The notes below the pieces were generated by a model that saw only the letters and a list, made by a program, of their open reading frames with translations, was not told the DNA's origin and did no database searches. Positions 53,120-61,718 of a stretch of DNA of 64,000 bases are shown here, piece by piece; within the stretch, counting starts at the first letter, position 1, and each line of letters begins with the position of its first letter. The translations under genes and the position numbers were made by a program. Source of the stretch: Lachnospiraceae bacterium (GTDB lineage: Bacteria > Bacillota > Clostridia > Lachnospirales > Lachnospiraceae); NCBI GenBank assembly GCA_024682555.1, contig JAIKZD010000003.1, positions 1-64,000 of the forward strand, read 5' to 3'.

Positions 53120-54940
53120 ATGTGCGGAATAGTAGGATATGCGGGGGATAAGCAGGCAGTCCCGGTTTTGATCGACGGTCTTTCAAAGCTTGAGTACAGA
53201 GGCTATGATTCTGCGGGAATAGCCGTTATGGAGAAAAACCGCATAAAGGTTGAGAAATGCCAGGGCAGGCTTAAGAACCTGGAAGATAAACTCGAGGCGG
53301 ACGGGACCCCTGCAGGTCACGTGGGAATAGGACATACCAGGTGGGCAACTCACGGAGAGCCTTCGGATATCAATTCCCATCCTCACGGTAACAAGAGGGT
53401 GTCCATAGTTCATAACGGGATAATCGAGAATTATAAGCAGATAAAGGATTTTCTGATCACCGAAGGCTACAGTTTTGTCAGCGAGACGGATACGGAGACA
53501 GTTGCCAAGCTTATAGATTACTGTTTCAACGGCAATCCGATAGAGACTTTATCCAAAGTGATATCACAGATAAGGGGTTCGTATGCGCTGGGAATAATGT
53601 TTCGGGATCTTCCGGACAGGATATATGCCGTAAGAAAGGATTCTCCCCTTATAGTCGGCCTGTCGGAAAAGGAAAATTTCATTGCTTCCGATGTTCCGGC
53701 CATCATCAGCTATACAAGGGATTATTATCTGCTCGAACAGAACGAGATAGCCGAGATATCCGCAAATAAGGTTACCATATACGATATCAGGGGAAACGTT
53801 ATCAAAAAGGAAAAACAGACAGCCGACTGGAGTGTGGATGCTGCGGAAAAGGGCGGTTATGAGCATTTCATGTTAAAAGAGATACATGAGCAGCCTTCGG
53901 CCGTTAATATGACCATAACCCCGAGGATAATAGATGATCTTCCGGATTTTACCATGGAGGGTCTGGAGCTTTCGAAGCTTAAGGATTATGACAGGATACA
54001 TATCGTGGCCTGCGGAACCGCAATGCATGCCGGGATGGTCGGAAAATATGTGATAGAGAGGCTTGCCAGGATACCTGTCAACGTGGATATAGCTTCGGAA
54101 TTCAGATACAGGGATCCCCTTATTACAAAAAATGATCTGGTGATAGTGATATCCCAGTCAGGAGAAACCGCAGATACCAAGGCAGCACTTGAGCTTGCAA
54201 AAGATCTGGGTGCCCTGACGGTGGCCGTGGTAAATGTAAAGGGATCAAGCATCGCAAGGGATGCGGATATAGTGGTATATACCCATGCAGGTCCAGAGAT
54301 ATCGGTCGCATCCACAAAGGCATATATGGTTCAGGTTTCGGTAATGTATCTTTTTGCCTTTGCTCTTGCTTATGCAAAGGGAAAGATAGACAGGGAAGCC
54401 TGTGAAAAGTATATCCGGGAATTAAAGGACATGCCCTCTGTCATAGAGGAAGCCATCGGCCTTGAGCAGAACTGTCAGTTTGCGGCCAGCAGGCTTTTAA
54501 ATGCAGACAGTCTTCTGTATATCGGAAGAGGACTTGATTATGCCCTGAGCATGGAAGGGTCGTTAAAGCTTAAGGAGATATCCTATATCCATTCGGAGTC
54601 ATATGCGGCAGGAGAATTAAAACACGGAACCATATCCCTTATAACGAACCAGATGCCCGTTATAGCTGTAGCCACACAGAGATCGCTGATCGAAAAGACC
54701 ATAAGCAATATCAAGGAAGTTAAGTCAAGAGGGGCTTATGTCATTCTCATCTGTGATAAGGACGTGGACATTGAGGATGGTGTCTGTGATCAGATAATCA
54801 GGCTTCCGGAAGCCGATGAGCTTCTGATGCCGATGGTAGCGGCGGTTCCCTTACAGCTTATAGCTTATTATACGGCCGTGTTAAAGGGCTGCGATGTGGA
54901 CAAGCCGAGGAATCTGGCCAAGTCGGTTACTGTTGAATAA
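53120..54940 (+). CDS. glmS: Glutamine-fructose-6-phosphate aminotransferase
   Basis: This 606-residue protein begins MCGIVGYAGDKQA, so the nucleophilic cysteine is exposed after Met removal. The glutaminase domain contains GYDSAGIAV, HTRWATHGEPSDINSHPH and HNGIIENYKQIKDFL, and two SIS domains follow (CGTAMHAGMVGKY, SQSGETADTKAAL, SYAAGELKHGTISLI). It ends in the conserved DKPRNLAKSVTVE. It makes glucosamine-6-phosphate for amino sugars. It is the last gene of the glycosyltransferase run and only 59 bases follow the previous stop, so the usual Gram-positive glmS ribozyme leader is absent. AAGGAG decides the start. Confidence 0.97.
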   Translation: MCGIVGYAGDKQAVPVLIDGLSKLEYRGYDSAGIAVMEKNRIKVEKCQGRLKNLEDKLEADGTPAGHVGIGHTRWATHGEPSDINSHPHGNKRVSIVHNGIIENYKQIKDFLITEGYSFVSETDTETVAKLIDYCFNGNPIETLSKVISQIRGSYALGIMFRDLPDRIYAVRKDSPLIVGLSEKENFIASDVPAIISYTRDYYLLEQNEIAEISANKVTIYDIRGNVIKKEKQTADWSVDAAEKGGYEHFMLKEIHEQPSAVNMTITPRIIDDLPDFTMEGLELSKLKDYDRIHIVACGTAMHAGMVGKYVIERLARIPVNVDIASEFRYRDPLITKNDLVIVISQSGETADTKAALELAKDLGALTVAVVNVKGSSIARDADIVVYTHAGPEISVASTKAYMVQVSVMYLFAFALAYAKGKIDREACEKYIRELKDMPSVIEEAIGLEQNCQFAASRLLNADSLLYIGRGLDYALSMEGSLKLKEISYIHSESYAAGELKHGTISLITNQMPVIAVATQRSLIEKTISNIKEVKSRGAYVILICDKDVDIEDGVCDQIIRLPEADELLMPMVAAVPLQLIAYYTAVLKGCDVDKPRNLAKSVTVE

Positions 54941-54963
54941 AACTTTCAGTTTTATTCAACAGT
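54929..54963 (+). terminator. Perfect 15-bp inverted repeat over the glmS stop codon
   Basis: ACTGTTGAATAAAAC (54929-54943) and GTTTTATTCAACAGT (54949-54963) are perfectly complementary around the loop TTTCA. The left arm contains the last Val-Glu codons and the TAA of glmS. No T-run follows, so it may be a factor-assisted or bidirectional terminator or a 3'-end stabiliser. Confidence 0.55.
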
Positions 54964-54967
54964 TAAA

Positions 54968-55027
54968 GATGCGCAGAAAATGCGAAAGGAAAAAATCACG
55001 CCGGATGCGCGGAAAATCGCATAGGAA
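54968..55027 (+). repeat. Imperfect 24-base direct repeat before clpX
   Basis: Two copies (54968-54991 and 55004-55027) agree at 19 of 24 positions. Each begins GATGCGC, contains a short CGCA/TGCG-type inverted element and ends AGGAA. The second copy supplies the clpX ribosome site AGGAAG. An ATG at 55005 opens a short frame to 55100 that overlaps the clpX start out of phase. Confidence 0.5.
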
Positions 55028-55036
55028 GATAATAAA

Positions 55037-56677
55037 ATGGATAATAAAGATAACGAGATTAAATACTGTCAGCTTTGCAGGCGGTCTTCGGATTCCGTGA
55101 AGGATATGTTCCGGTTGTCGGAGGATATGTATTTATGTTCGGACTGTATGCATAACATGCTTTCCTCACTGACGGGGTTTAAGCAGAACAAAACGCCATT
55201 TCCTTTTAATCTGCAGGATATGACTGATCTGTCAAAGCTTTTCGATCCGGTACCGGCAGAACAGGGCAGGGAGGATCATACTTCTGCAGGCAAGGAACAG
55301 GAAGTTTCTTCCCATGACTCTTCCCTGAAGACCGACGGAAAGGATGAGGGCAGGAAAGGACAGTCCGGGGAAGGCAAAAAGGAGTCCGGCGATGATGAAA
55401 AAAAGGACAGCGGGATAAGCGGTTTTTCACCGAATTTTTCCTTCCCCGGTGTGAGCTTCCTTAATATGTCCGATCTTCAGGGGATGTTATCCGGCAGACC
55501 CAGGGTAAAGAAGAAAAAGGATGATGAGCATGTTCCCGTGATCGATATAAAGAACATACCGAGACCCGATAAGATCAAGGCCATGCTTGACGAATACATA
55601 GTGGGGCAGGATCACGCCAAGAAGGTCATATCGGTTGCCGTCTATAATCATTACAAAAGAGTGGCCTCGGAAGGCATGGAAAAGGGCAGGTTCTCAAAGA
55701 GGCTTGAGGATGTGGAGATAGAAAAATCCAACATGCTGATGATAGGCCCCACAGGCTGCGGAAAGACCTATATGGTAAAGACCCTGGCAAAGCTGCTTGA
55801 TGTACCTTTAGCCATAGCTGATGCCACTTCCCTTACGGAGGCCGGTTATATTGGTGATGATATAGAAAGCGTTGTGACAAAGCTTCTGACCGCCGCCGAC
55901 AATGACGTAGACAGGGCTGAGACGGGGATAATCTTTATAGATGAGATCGATAAGATCGCAAAAAAGAAGAATACCCACACACGCGATGTTTCCGGCGAAA
56001 GTGTGCAGCAGGGTATGTTAAAGCTCCTTGAGGGCAGCGAGATAGAGGTTCCCGTGGGAAGCAACAGCAAAAATGCCATGGTTCCCATGGCGACCGTAAA
56101 TACAAGGAACATTCTTTTTATCTGCGGCGGGGCCTTTCCCGATCTTGATGAGATAATCAAGCAGCGGCTGAGAAAGCAGACCTCCATCGGGTTTAATGCC
56201 GAGCTTAAGGATACTCTGGACAAGAGAAAGGATATCCTTAAGGAGGTTACCGTTGAAGATGTCAAGAAATTCGGAATGATACCCGAATTTGTGGGCAGGC
56301 TTCCGGTTTTGTTTGCCATGGACGGCCTTACCGAAGATATGCTCACAGAGATACTGAAAGAACCCAAAAACGCCATTATCAAGCAGTATCAGAAACTGTT
56401 TGCCATAGACGAGGTTGACCTTCAGTTCGAAGATGAAGCCCTTCATGAGATTGCGAAGAAGGCCCTTTTAAGGGATACAGGGGCCAGGGCTTTACGGTCC
56501 ATAATCGAGGAGCTTATGCTTGATATAATGTATGAGATTCCCAAGGATGACAATATAGGAAGAGTTACCATTACAAAGGACTATATTCTCGGAAAGGGAG
56601 GGCCCCTTATAGAACTCAGGGGTATGGAGATAAGGCGCGATGATATTATGGGTATCGGCGCTTCGAACATGGCTTAG
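55037..56677 (+). CDS. clpX: ClpX-type AAA+ unfoldase with long linker
   Basis: This protein has 546 residues, against about 420 for typical ClpX. An N-terminal zinc-binding domain has four cysteines (C11, C14, C34, C37). A charged Lys/Asp/Glu/Ser-rich linker of about 110 residues follows (about 55-165). The AAA+ module runs from about 171: IPRPDKIKAMLDEYIVGQDHAKK, Walker A GPTGCGKT, pore loop GYIGDD, Walker B IIFIDEID, the ClpP-docking tripeptide in TSIGFNAEL, and sensor-two GARALRSIIEELMLDIMYE. It should unfold proteins and pass them to ClpP, which is not encoded here. The long linker suggests a specialised paralogue or a family-specific variant. It starts eight bases after AGGAAG. Confidence 0.9.
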   Translation: MDNKDNEIKYCQLCRRSSDSVKDMFRLSEDMYLCSDCMHNMLSSLTGFKQNKTPFPFNLQDMTDLSKLFDPVPAEQGREDHTSAGKEQEVSSHDSSLKTDGKDEGRKGQSGEGKKESGDDEKKDSGISGFSPNFSFPGVSFLNMSDLQGMLSGRPRVKKKKDDEHVPVIDIKNIPRPDKIKAMLDEYIVGQDHAKKVISVAVYNHYKRVASEGMEKGRFSKRLEDVEIEKSNMLMIGPTGCGKTYMVKTLAKLLDVPLAIADATSLTEAGYIGDDIESVVTKLLTAADNDVDRAETGIIFIDEIDKIAKKKNTHTRDVSGESVQQGMLKLLEGSEIEVPVGSNSKNAMVPMATVNTRNILFICGGAFPDLDEIIKQRLRKQTSIGFNAELKDTLDKRKDILKEVTVEDVKKFGMIPEFVGRLPVLFAMDGLTEDMLTEILKEPKNAIIKQYQKLFAIDEVDLQFEDEALHEIAKKALLRDTGARALRSIIEELMLDIMYEIPKDDNIGRVTITKDYILGKGGPLIELRGMEIRRDDIMGIGASNMA

Positions 56678-56688
56678 GAAAGAACGGG

Positions 56689-58164
56689 ATGATCTTTTAC
56701 AGCTTAAGATTTGCCGTATTTATGGCTGTTATTTTCCTGATCTACTGGAATATACCCCATAAATACAGATGGGCATTGATACTTGCAGCCAACATATGTT
56801 TTTATGCCTGTTATGATGTGAGATATCTCATCGTAATGGCGCTTTCGATGGTGATATCATATTTTACCGCGATCTATGTTGAGGACAGGCCTCTTTCGAA
56901 AAAAAGAAGGGGGCTTTTTGTGATGGGACTTATCCTCACCATGTCCTTCCTGTTTGTGTTTAAATATCTCAATTTCACCTTTTACGGTATCAGAAAGCTG
57001 CTGTCCTTTGTAAGCATTCCGGTCACGGAGAAGACCCTTGATCTTATAATGCCCATAGGGATCTCATTTTTTACCTTTGAGATGGCAGGCTATCTCATTG
57101 ATGTGTACAGGGGGAAAACAAAAGCAGTCAGACACTTCGGAAAATATGCGGTATTTACCTCGTTTTTTCCGAATATATCTTCCGGTCCCATCGAGCGGGC
57201 GGAGCATTTTCTTCCCCAGCTTGAAACAGAGAAGGCATTTGATCCTGAAACGGCGGTTTACGGCAGCAGACTCCTTTTGTTCGGTCTGCTTAAAAAGATA
57301 ATATTTGCCGATATGATGGTTAAATATGTTGACGCCGTATTTGACCATGTTCCCGAGAGGACAGGGATATGTTTTGCCTGGGCAACCCTTTTGTATACCT
57401 TCCAGATCTATTTTGATTTTTCGGGTTATTCGGATATGGCTGTCGGCATATCAAAGCTGCTGGGATTTGATCTGTTTACGAACTTTAAGAGTCCGTATCT
57501 TTCGGGAAGCGTGAAGGAATTCTGGAGCCGGTGGCATATTTCCCTTTCCACATGGTTTAGGGATTATGTTTATATTCCTTTGGGAGGCAACAGATGTTCA
57601 AAGCTTAAGAGGGACAGAAACCTTCTGCTGACATTTCTGGCATCGGGGCTCTGGCATGGAGCAAGCTTTACCTTCATATTATGGGGAGGCATTCACGGAA
57701 TCTGCCAGATAATCGAAAACAGGATAACCGAGGCGGTTAATGCCCGCCGGAGTAAAGTTTCGGATACGGGCAAAGGTGCAAAAGAGGGCAAAACCGAAAA
57801 AAAGGCGGTAAGGATACTAAGGACGGTCCTGACTTTTCTGATAGTCAGCTATGCCTGGCTTTTCTTCAGGGCCAATTCCATAAGCGAGGCCATATTTGCC
57901 ACAAGGAACATGTTTACCGACCTTTCGATAAGAAATGCCATGTCATATATGAAGATGAGTGACAGATCGGTGATAAAGACCACCTTTGCCATGGTATTTA
58001 TCCTGGTATACGACTTTTTCGCACTGAAAAAAGATCCCCTCAGGGAAATGGACAGGCTTAAGATGCCGATCAGGTGGCTTATATATGTGGCAGCGGGAGT
58101 TCTGGTCACGGCCTTTGCCGCACACGGCGGGCAGACACAGGAATTCATATATTTCAAGTTCTGA
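56689..58164 (+). CDS. MBOAT-family O-acyltransferase (AlgI/DltB-like)
   Basis: This 491-residue polytopic enzyme has about 11 helices: GISFFTFEMAGYLIDVYRG, the SSGPIERAEHFLPQL segment, YFDFSGYSDMAVGISKLLGF, WSRWHISLSTWFRDYVYIPLGG with the first conserved histidine, and SGLWHGASFTFILWGGIHG with the catalytic histidine near 323. The family moves acyl groups to glycans or teichoic acids outside the membrane. The next gene encodes a membrane-anchored SGNH-like protein, the usual partner. Insertion ARRSKVSDTGKGAKEGKTEKK near 350-375 is a charged loop. It begins 11 bases after clpX. Confidence 0.92.
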   Translation: MIFYSLRFAVFMAVIFLIYWNIPHKYRWALILAANICFYACYDVRYLIVMALSMVISYFTAIYVEDRPLSKKRRGLFVMGLILTMSFLFVFKYLNFTFYGIRKLLSFVSIPVTEKTLDLIMPIGISFFTFEMAGYLIDVYRGKTKAVRHFGKYAVFTSFFPNISSGPIERAEHFLPQLETEKAFDPETAVYGSRLLLFGLLKKIIFADMMVKYVDAVFDHVPERTGICFAWATLLYTFQIYFDFSGYSDMAVGISKLLGFDLFTNFKSPYLSGSVKEFWSRWHISLSTWFRDYVYIPLGGNRCSKLKRDRNLLLTFLASGLWHGASFTFILWGGIHGICQIIENRITEAVNARRSKVSDTGKGAKEGKTEKKAVRILRTVLTFLIVSYAWLFFRANSISEAIFATRNMFTDLSIRNAMSYMKMSDRSVIKTTFAMVFILVYDFFALKKDPLREMDRLKMPIRWLIYVAAGVLVTAFAAHGGQTQEFIYFKF

Positions 58165-58178
58165 ACGCAGGATGAAGG

Positions 58179-59219
58179 ATGATGAGGAAATATCTGCTTA
58201 AACTCTGTATTTACATACTGATACTGTTTACGATATTTGCTTCGGTAAATGTTTTTATCGATCCCTACAATATCTTTCATTATTCCGCGCCAAAAAACAA
58301 CGGTGTGGAGTCAAACAAGAACTACATAAAGACAAGGTATATCCTTGATAATCCCGATAAATTCGATTCGTTTGTTTTCGGCTCCTCAAGGGCGGGATTT
58401 GTAAATACCTATGATATCCCGGATGGAAAATATTACAATATGTGTTCTTCCGAAGCGGTTCCTCACGAACATCTGAGGATCCTGAAGGTCTTCATAAAAA
58501 ACGGAATAGTCCCGAAAAACGTTCTTATACTGCTTGATGATATAAGCTGCTTTGTGGATCCGGCACTTCACGATCAGATGCTTTACCGGGTACCCTATCC
58601 CGATGATGATCCGGTATCGAAGATGAAATTTTACTACAGATACTGCGATCTTATCACCACCATGGAGGCCCTGAGGGTAATGCGGGCATACGTGGATGAC
58701 GATCCCGAGTATCTTAACAGATACTTAAATTCGGGATCCGAGAGGATGGACAGGAAGGCCTCCGAGATAGCGGGTGATTTTTCCGAAGGTTATTGGGCGG
58801 ATTATTATTCCCTGAGGATCGATGAGGTCATTTCGGATATAGAAGAGATAATAAAACTGTGTGCCGATAACGGCATAAACCTGATATTTGTAACGAATCC
58901 GATGTATTATAAGACCTATACCCTGGGCGTGGAACAGGGATATTTGGAATTTCTTGACGCTCTTTCCAAAGTGACGGATTTCTGGAATTTCAGTTCATAT
59001 TCGGACATTACGGTAGATACGGCAAATTATTATGAGACCAGCCATTTTACTCCGGATACAGGCCGTATGATGATAGATACGGTATTTAGGGGTGCATATG
59101 ATGAGAGACTGTATTCTCAGGGCTTCGGAGTGCACGTTGACAGTGACAACAGGGAAGAATTCATATCCATGATCAAGCGGCAGGCCGGAGAGTTTGGTGT
59201 TGAGCGTTATGAACAGTGA
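58179..59219 (+). CDS. Membrane-anchored SGNH-hydrolase-like partner of MBOAT
   Basis: This 346-residue protein has an N-terminal helix (residues 5-25) and an extracytoplasmic domain. SFVFGSSRAG near 65-72 is an SGNH block-I serine site, VLILLDDISCF is followed by an all-alpha middle, INLIFVTNPMYYKTY resembles AlgX/DltD-type block III, and TSHFTPDTGRMMID near 288 carries the expected His of the final block (S-H-F rather than D-X2-H). It likely accepts or hands on the acyl group brought by MBOAT to the surface glycan. It begins 14 bases after MBOAT with CAGGA upstream. Homology to PatB, AlgJ or DltD is by pattern only. Confidence 0.72.
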   Translation: MMRKYLLKLCIYILILFTIFASVNVFIDPYNIFHYSAPKNNGVESNKNYIKTRYILDNPDKFDSFVFGSSRAGFVNTYDIPDGKYYNMCSSEAVPHEHLRILKVFIKNGIVPKNVLILLDDISCFVDPALHDQMLYRVPYPDDDPVSKMKFYYRYCDLITTMEALRVMRAYVDDDPEYLNRYLNSGSERMDRKASEIAGDFSEGYWADYYSLRIDEVISDIEEIIKLCADNGINLIFVTNPMYYKTYTLGVEQGYLEFLDALSKVTDFWNFSSYSDITVDTANYYETSHFTPDTGRMMIDTVFRGAYDERLYSQGFGVHVDSDNREEFISMIKRQAGEFGVERYEQ

Positions 59220-61608
59220 TATCATTAAGGCAGTTGATTACATATTGATCATAGGGGCACTTTCTCTCTGGTATTTCTATGTTTTTTGTGCCGGGAAGAA
59301 AGAGAAAGGATTCCTGCTTAAATTCCGCATCCGGGACATTGCATTTTTCCTTGTCCTGGGATTTCTTGTACAGATATCTGCCTCCGAACTTCTTTCCTTT
59401 GTTCTTGAACAGCTTGATAAGACTTCGGAGTATTCCGAACTCATTTCAAAGGTTATGGAAAAGACGCCTTATATTGTGCTGTATGTCTGTCTTCTCGGGC
59501 CGCTCTGCGAGGAGCTTATGTTTCGGGGGATCATATTTTCATACCTTGGAAAGATATCTCCGTTTATCCTGGCGAATATGATCCAGGCTCTTGCTTTCGG
59601 GATCTATCACCGGAATATCTATCAGGGTGTATATACTTTTATTCTGGGGTTTTTACTCGGTTATATAGATCATTTATACGATTCGATCTTCCCCTCCGTT
59701 CTTGTGCACATTTCCATCAATATCTCCGGACTGTTTATTGAAATGCCGTTATCGGAGCTTTTAAACAGGAACGTGATGTCTTATATTGCCGCAGCTGCCT
59801 TTGTTTTCTGTGTTCTGATCCTCTTTTATATGGCAAAGAAAAGGGAAAAGCCTTTCGGATCCGTAATGCGCGTATTTATTGCCTTTTTGACCGTTCTTTT
59901 CATACCGGCTTCCGCGCCCTTAAGCGTATCTGCGGAAACAAAGGATCAGGACAGGCATATCGGACTTTCCGTAACGGACCCCGGATATGATGTATTCAGG
60001 CCGGTGGACAGTCCGCATTTTGATTACAGATACGGTCCATCCATGATCTTAAATGATGACGGGAGTATCGATGCTTATTTTTCAGCCCCGGGAGACGGGC
60101 AGAAGGAATATGACTGGATATCTTACAGACATTCCGATGATAACGGTGCAACCTGGTCCGAAGACAAGATGATCTTAAGTTCCGATCCGGGATCAAGAGA
60201 TTCGGTATCGGTCTGTGATCCGGATGTGTTCTATTATGCAGGTTACTATTATCTGGGATACACCTCTACCCTTGATCATGAGAATAAAGGACTTGCCAAC
60301 AGCGTATTTCTGGCAAGATCCAGATACCCTGACGGGCCTTTTTCCAAATGGGACGGTAAGGGCTACGGAAAGGAGCCTGTTCCGATAGTCTGCTATGACG
60401 GGACCTGGTTAGGATGGGGTGCGGGAGAACCCAGCTTTGTCGTGCTTGATGATACCCTCTATCTCTATACCACCATGGATACCTACGCGGCTGATTATGT
60501 AAGAGTCAGGACAACGGAGGTCAGAACGGCTGATCTCAGGGACCCTGACTGGCCCTCAAAGCTTGAATACAGGGGTGTGGCCGTTGTAAGGACCGATAAT
60601 CCGGGGGAAGAGGGCTATGAGTATAATGACTGCGATTCCTGGGATGTGGCTTATATAGAGGAATACGGGAAGTTTGTTTCGGTCTGCACCAACAGACGTT
60701 TTAACAGGGACAGCTGTATCCTTTATTATGAATCAGATGACGGGATAAATTTTGAGGGAGTATCGGAACTCAATGAGAACATTATCTGCGGATGCCACAA
60801 TTGCGGCATCATGGGTGATAAAAGCGCCCATATCAAAAAGGGTGACAGAACATTCCTGGGCTACGCTTACGGGGGATCCGGAGATCCGAAATGGGGCATG
60901 TGGGCTACAAGATTTGCACCCTTTTCCATAAGCCTGAAAAAGGATTCCGATACTGTAAATGAAGAAAAAGAAAACCTTAAGGAAAGACGCAGATTTACAA
61001 AGAGAAGCGATACAATGGGTCTGATCTTTTTCAGTACCGACAGGCTGACTGCCATAGGCAGGCTGGGGGATTCCTCGATACCGCTATCCTTTTATATTTA
61101 TGACGAGGCCTTTATCAGACATCCGGTAAACGCGGATTTTGTCAGGCTGACCGGCTATGACCGGAGAGTGATAAACACAATAAACGGCAGGGTGATCCCG
61201 GCAGGTGAGGGTATTACCTATGCGTATGCGGAATATGAGGGTTTTAAGAGGCGTATCTGTTTTGTGGTGACTTCCGGAGAAGACTACGGCAGAGTTTTAG
61301 AAAATCCCGGGATGACAGATTTTTTTTCACCGGTTGAGGAATACAATATCGATAAGAATGTCTATTATCTTACAGCCGTACGACCTCTTGCAAGATATGA
61401 GGACAATTCCATCAGAGAAATAAAGTGCATTACAGTCAAAAATCCCGAATTTGTGCTGTCTTCCGCGGATATGAGCATATGCGGGGTAAGTCCCGACGGG
61501 GTACTGATACCCATGGCGGAAGGAAGCACCATCGTAACGGTGACCTCAAACACCGGGAGAAGCTACAGCGTCAGGGTAAATGTCACCGACAGGGAAAAAG
61601 AACAGTAA
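59197..61608 (+). CDS. CPBP intramembrane protease fused to GH43/68-like beta-propeller and Ig-like domain
   Basis: This protein is about 803 residues. Residues 1-215 are a CPBP (Abi/CAAX-like) metalloprotease: GPLCEELMFRG carries the EE-X3-R motif near 105, a histidine lies in GIYHRNIYQG, and SVLVHISINISG is the third motif. A signal-peptide-like helix follows near 228-248 (MRVFIAFLTVLFIPASAPL, then SVSAET as a possible cleavage site). Residues about 255-590 form a propeller-like domain: YRYGPSMILNDDGSIDAYFS, SVSVCDPDVFYYAGYYYLGY and WGAGEPSFVVLDDTLYLY resemble GH43/GH68-type blades, with Asp and Glu in family-like places. Residues about 610-803 include a Big2-like end. Start is GTG 59197 (GGAG six bases upstream) or ATG 59209, overlapping the previous gene. 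Confidence 0.72.
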   Translation: MLSVMNSDIIKAVDYILIIGALSLWYFYVFCAGKKEKGFLLKFRIRDIAFFLVLGFLVQISASELLSFVLEQLDKTSEYSELISKVMEKTPYIVLYVCLLGPLCEELMFRGIIFSYLGKISPFILANMIQALAFGIYHRNIYQGVYTFILGFLLGYIDHLYDSIFPSVLVHISINISGLFIEMPLSELLNRNVMSYIAAAAFVFCVLILFYMAKKREKPFGSVMRVFIAFLTVLFIPASAPLSVSAETKDQDRHIGLSVTDPGYDVFRPVDSPHFDYRYGPSMILNDDGSIDAYFSAPGDGQKEYDWISYRHSDDNGATWSEDKMILSSDPGSRDSVSVCDPDVFYYAGYYYLGYTSTLDHENKGLANSVFLARSRYPDGPFSKWDGKGYGKEPVPIVCYDGTWLGWGAGEPSFVVLDDTLYLYTTMDTYAADYVRVRTTEVRTADLRDPDWPSKLEYRGVAVVRTDNPGEEGYEYNDCDSWDVAYIEEYGKFVSVCTNRRFNRDSCILYYESDDGINFEGVSELNENIICGCHNCGIMGDKSAHIKKGDRTFLGYAYGGSGDPKWGMWATRFAPFSISLKKDSDTVNEEKENLKERRRFTKRSDTMGLIFFSTDRLTAIGRLGDSSIPLSFYIYDEAFIRHPVNADFVRLTGYDRRVINTINGRVIPAGEGITYAYAEYEGFKRRICFVVTSGEDYGRVLENPGMTDFFSPVEEYNIDKNVYYLTAVRPLARYEDNSIREIKCITVKNPEFVLSSADMSICGVSPDGVLIPMAEGSTIVTVTSNTGRSYSVRVNVTDREKEQ

Positions 61609-61642
61609 TGACCTGCCGATCATCCGCAGTTTTCCGGTATGA

Positions 61643-61671
61643 TTGAAGACGTATCTTTTTGATGATAGAAT
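61643..61671 (+). promoter_or_regulatory. Sigma-A-type promoter for the DHH phosphoesterase gene
   Basis: TTGAAG (61643-61648) and TAGAAT (61666-61671) have a 17-base spacer. In the leader, ATCCGG (61686-61691) pairs with CCGGAT (61698-61703) around six bases. GGGAGA precedes the ATG at 61719. Confidence 0.6.
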
Positions 61672-61718
61672 TGGGGATGAAAGATATCCGGCATTGACCG
61701 GATGACCGGGAGAAAACA

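Noticed and set aside
54968-55027. Attachment site of a mobile element
   Set aside because: The two copies are too close together, imperfect, and no integrase or element borders are present.
59866-61608. Separate secreted propeller gene starting at the internal ATG with a signal-like sequence
   Set aside because: No ribosome site lies within 15 bases upstream and the reading frame is continuous with the CPBP domain. A fused product is more likely, although an independent start cannot be fully excluded.
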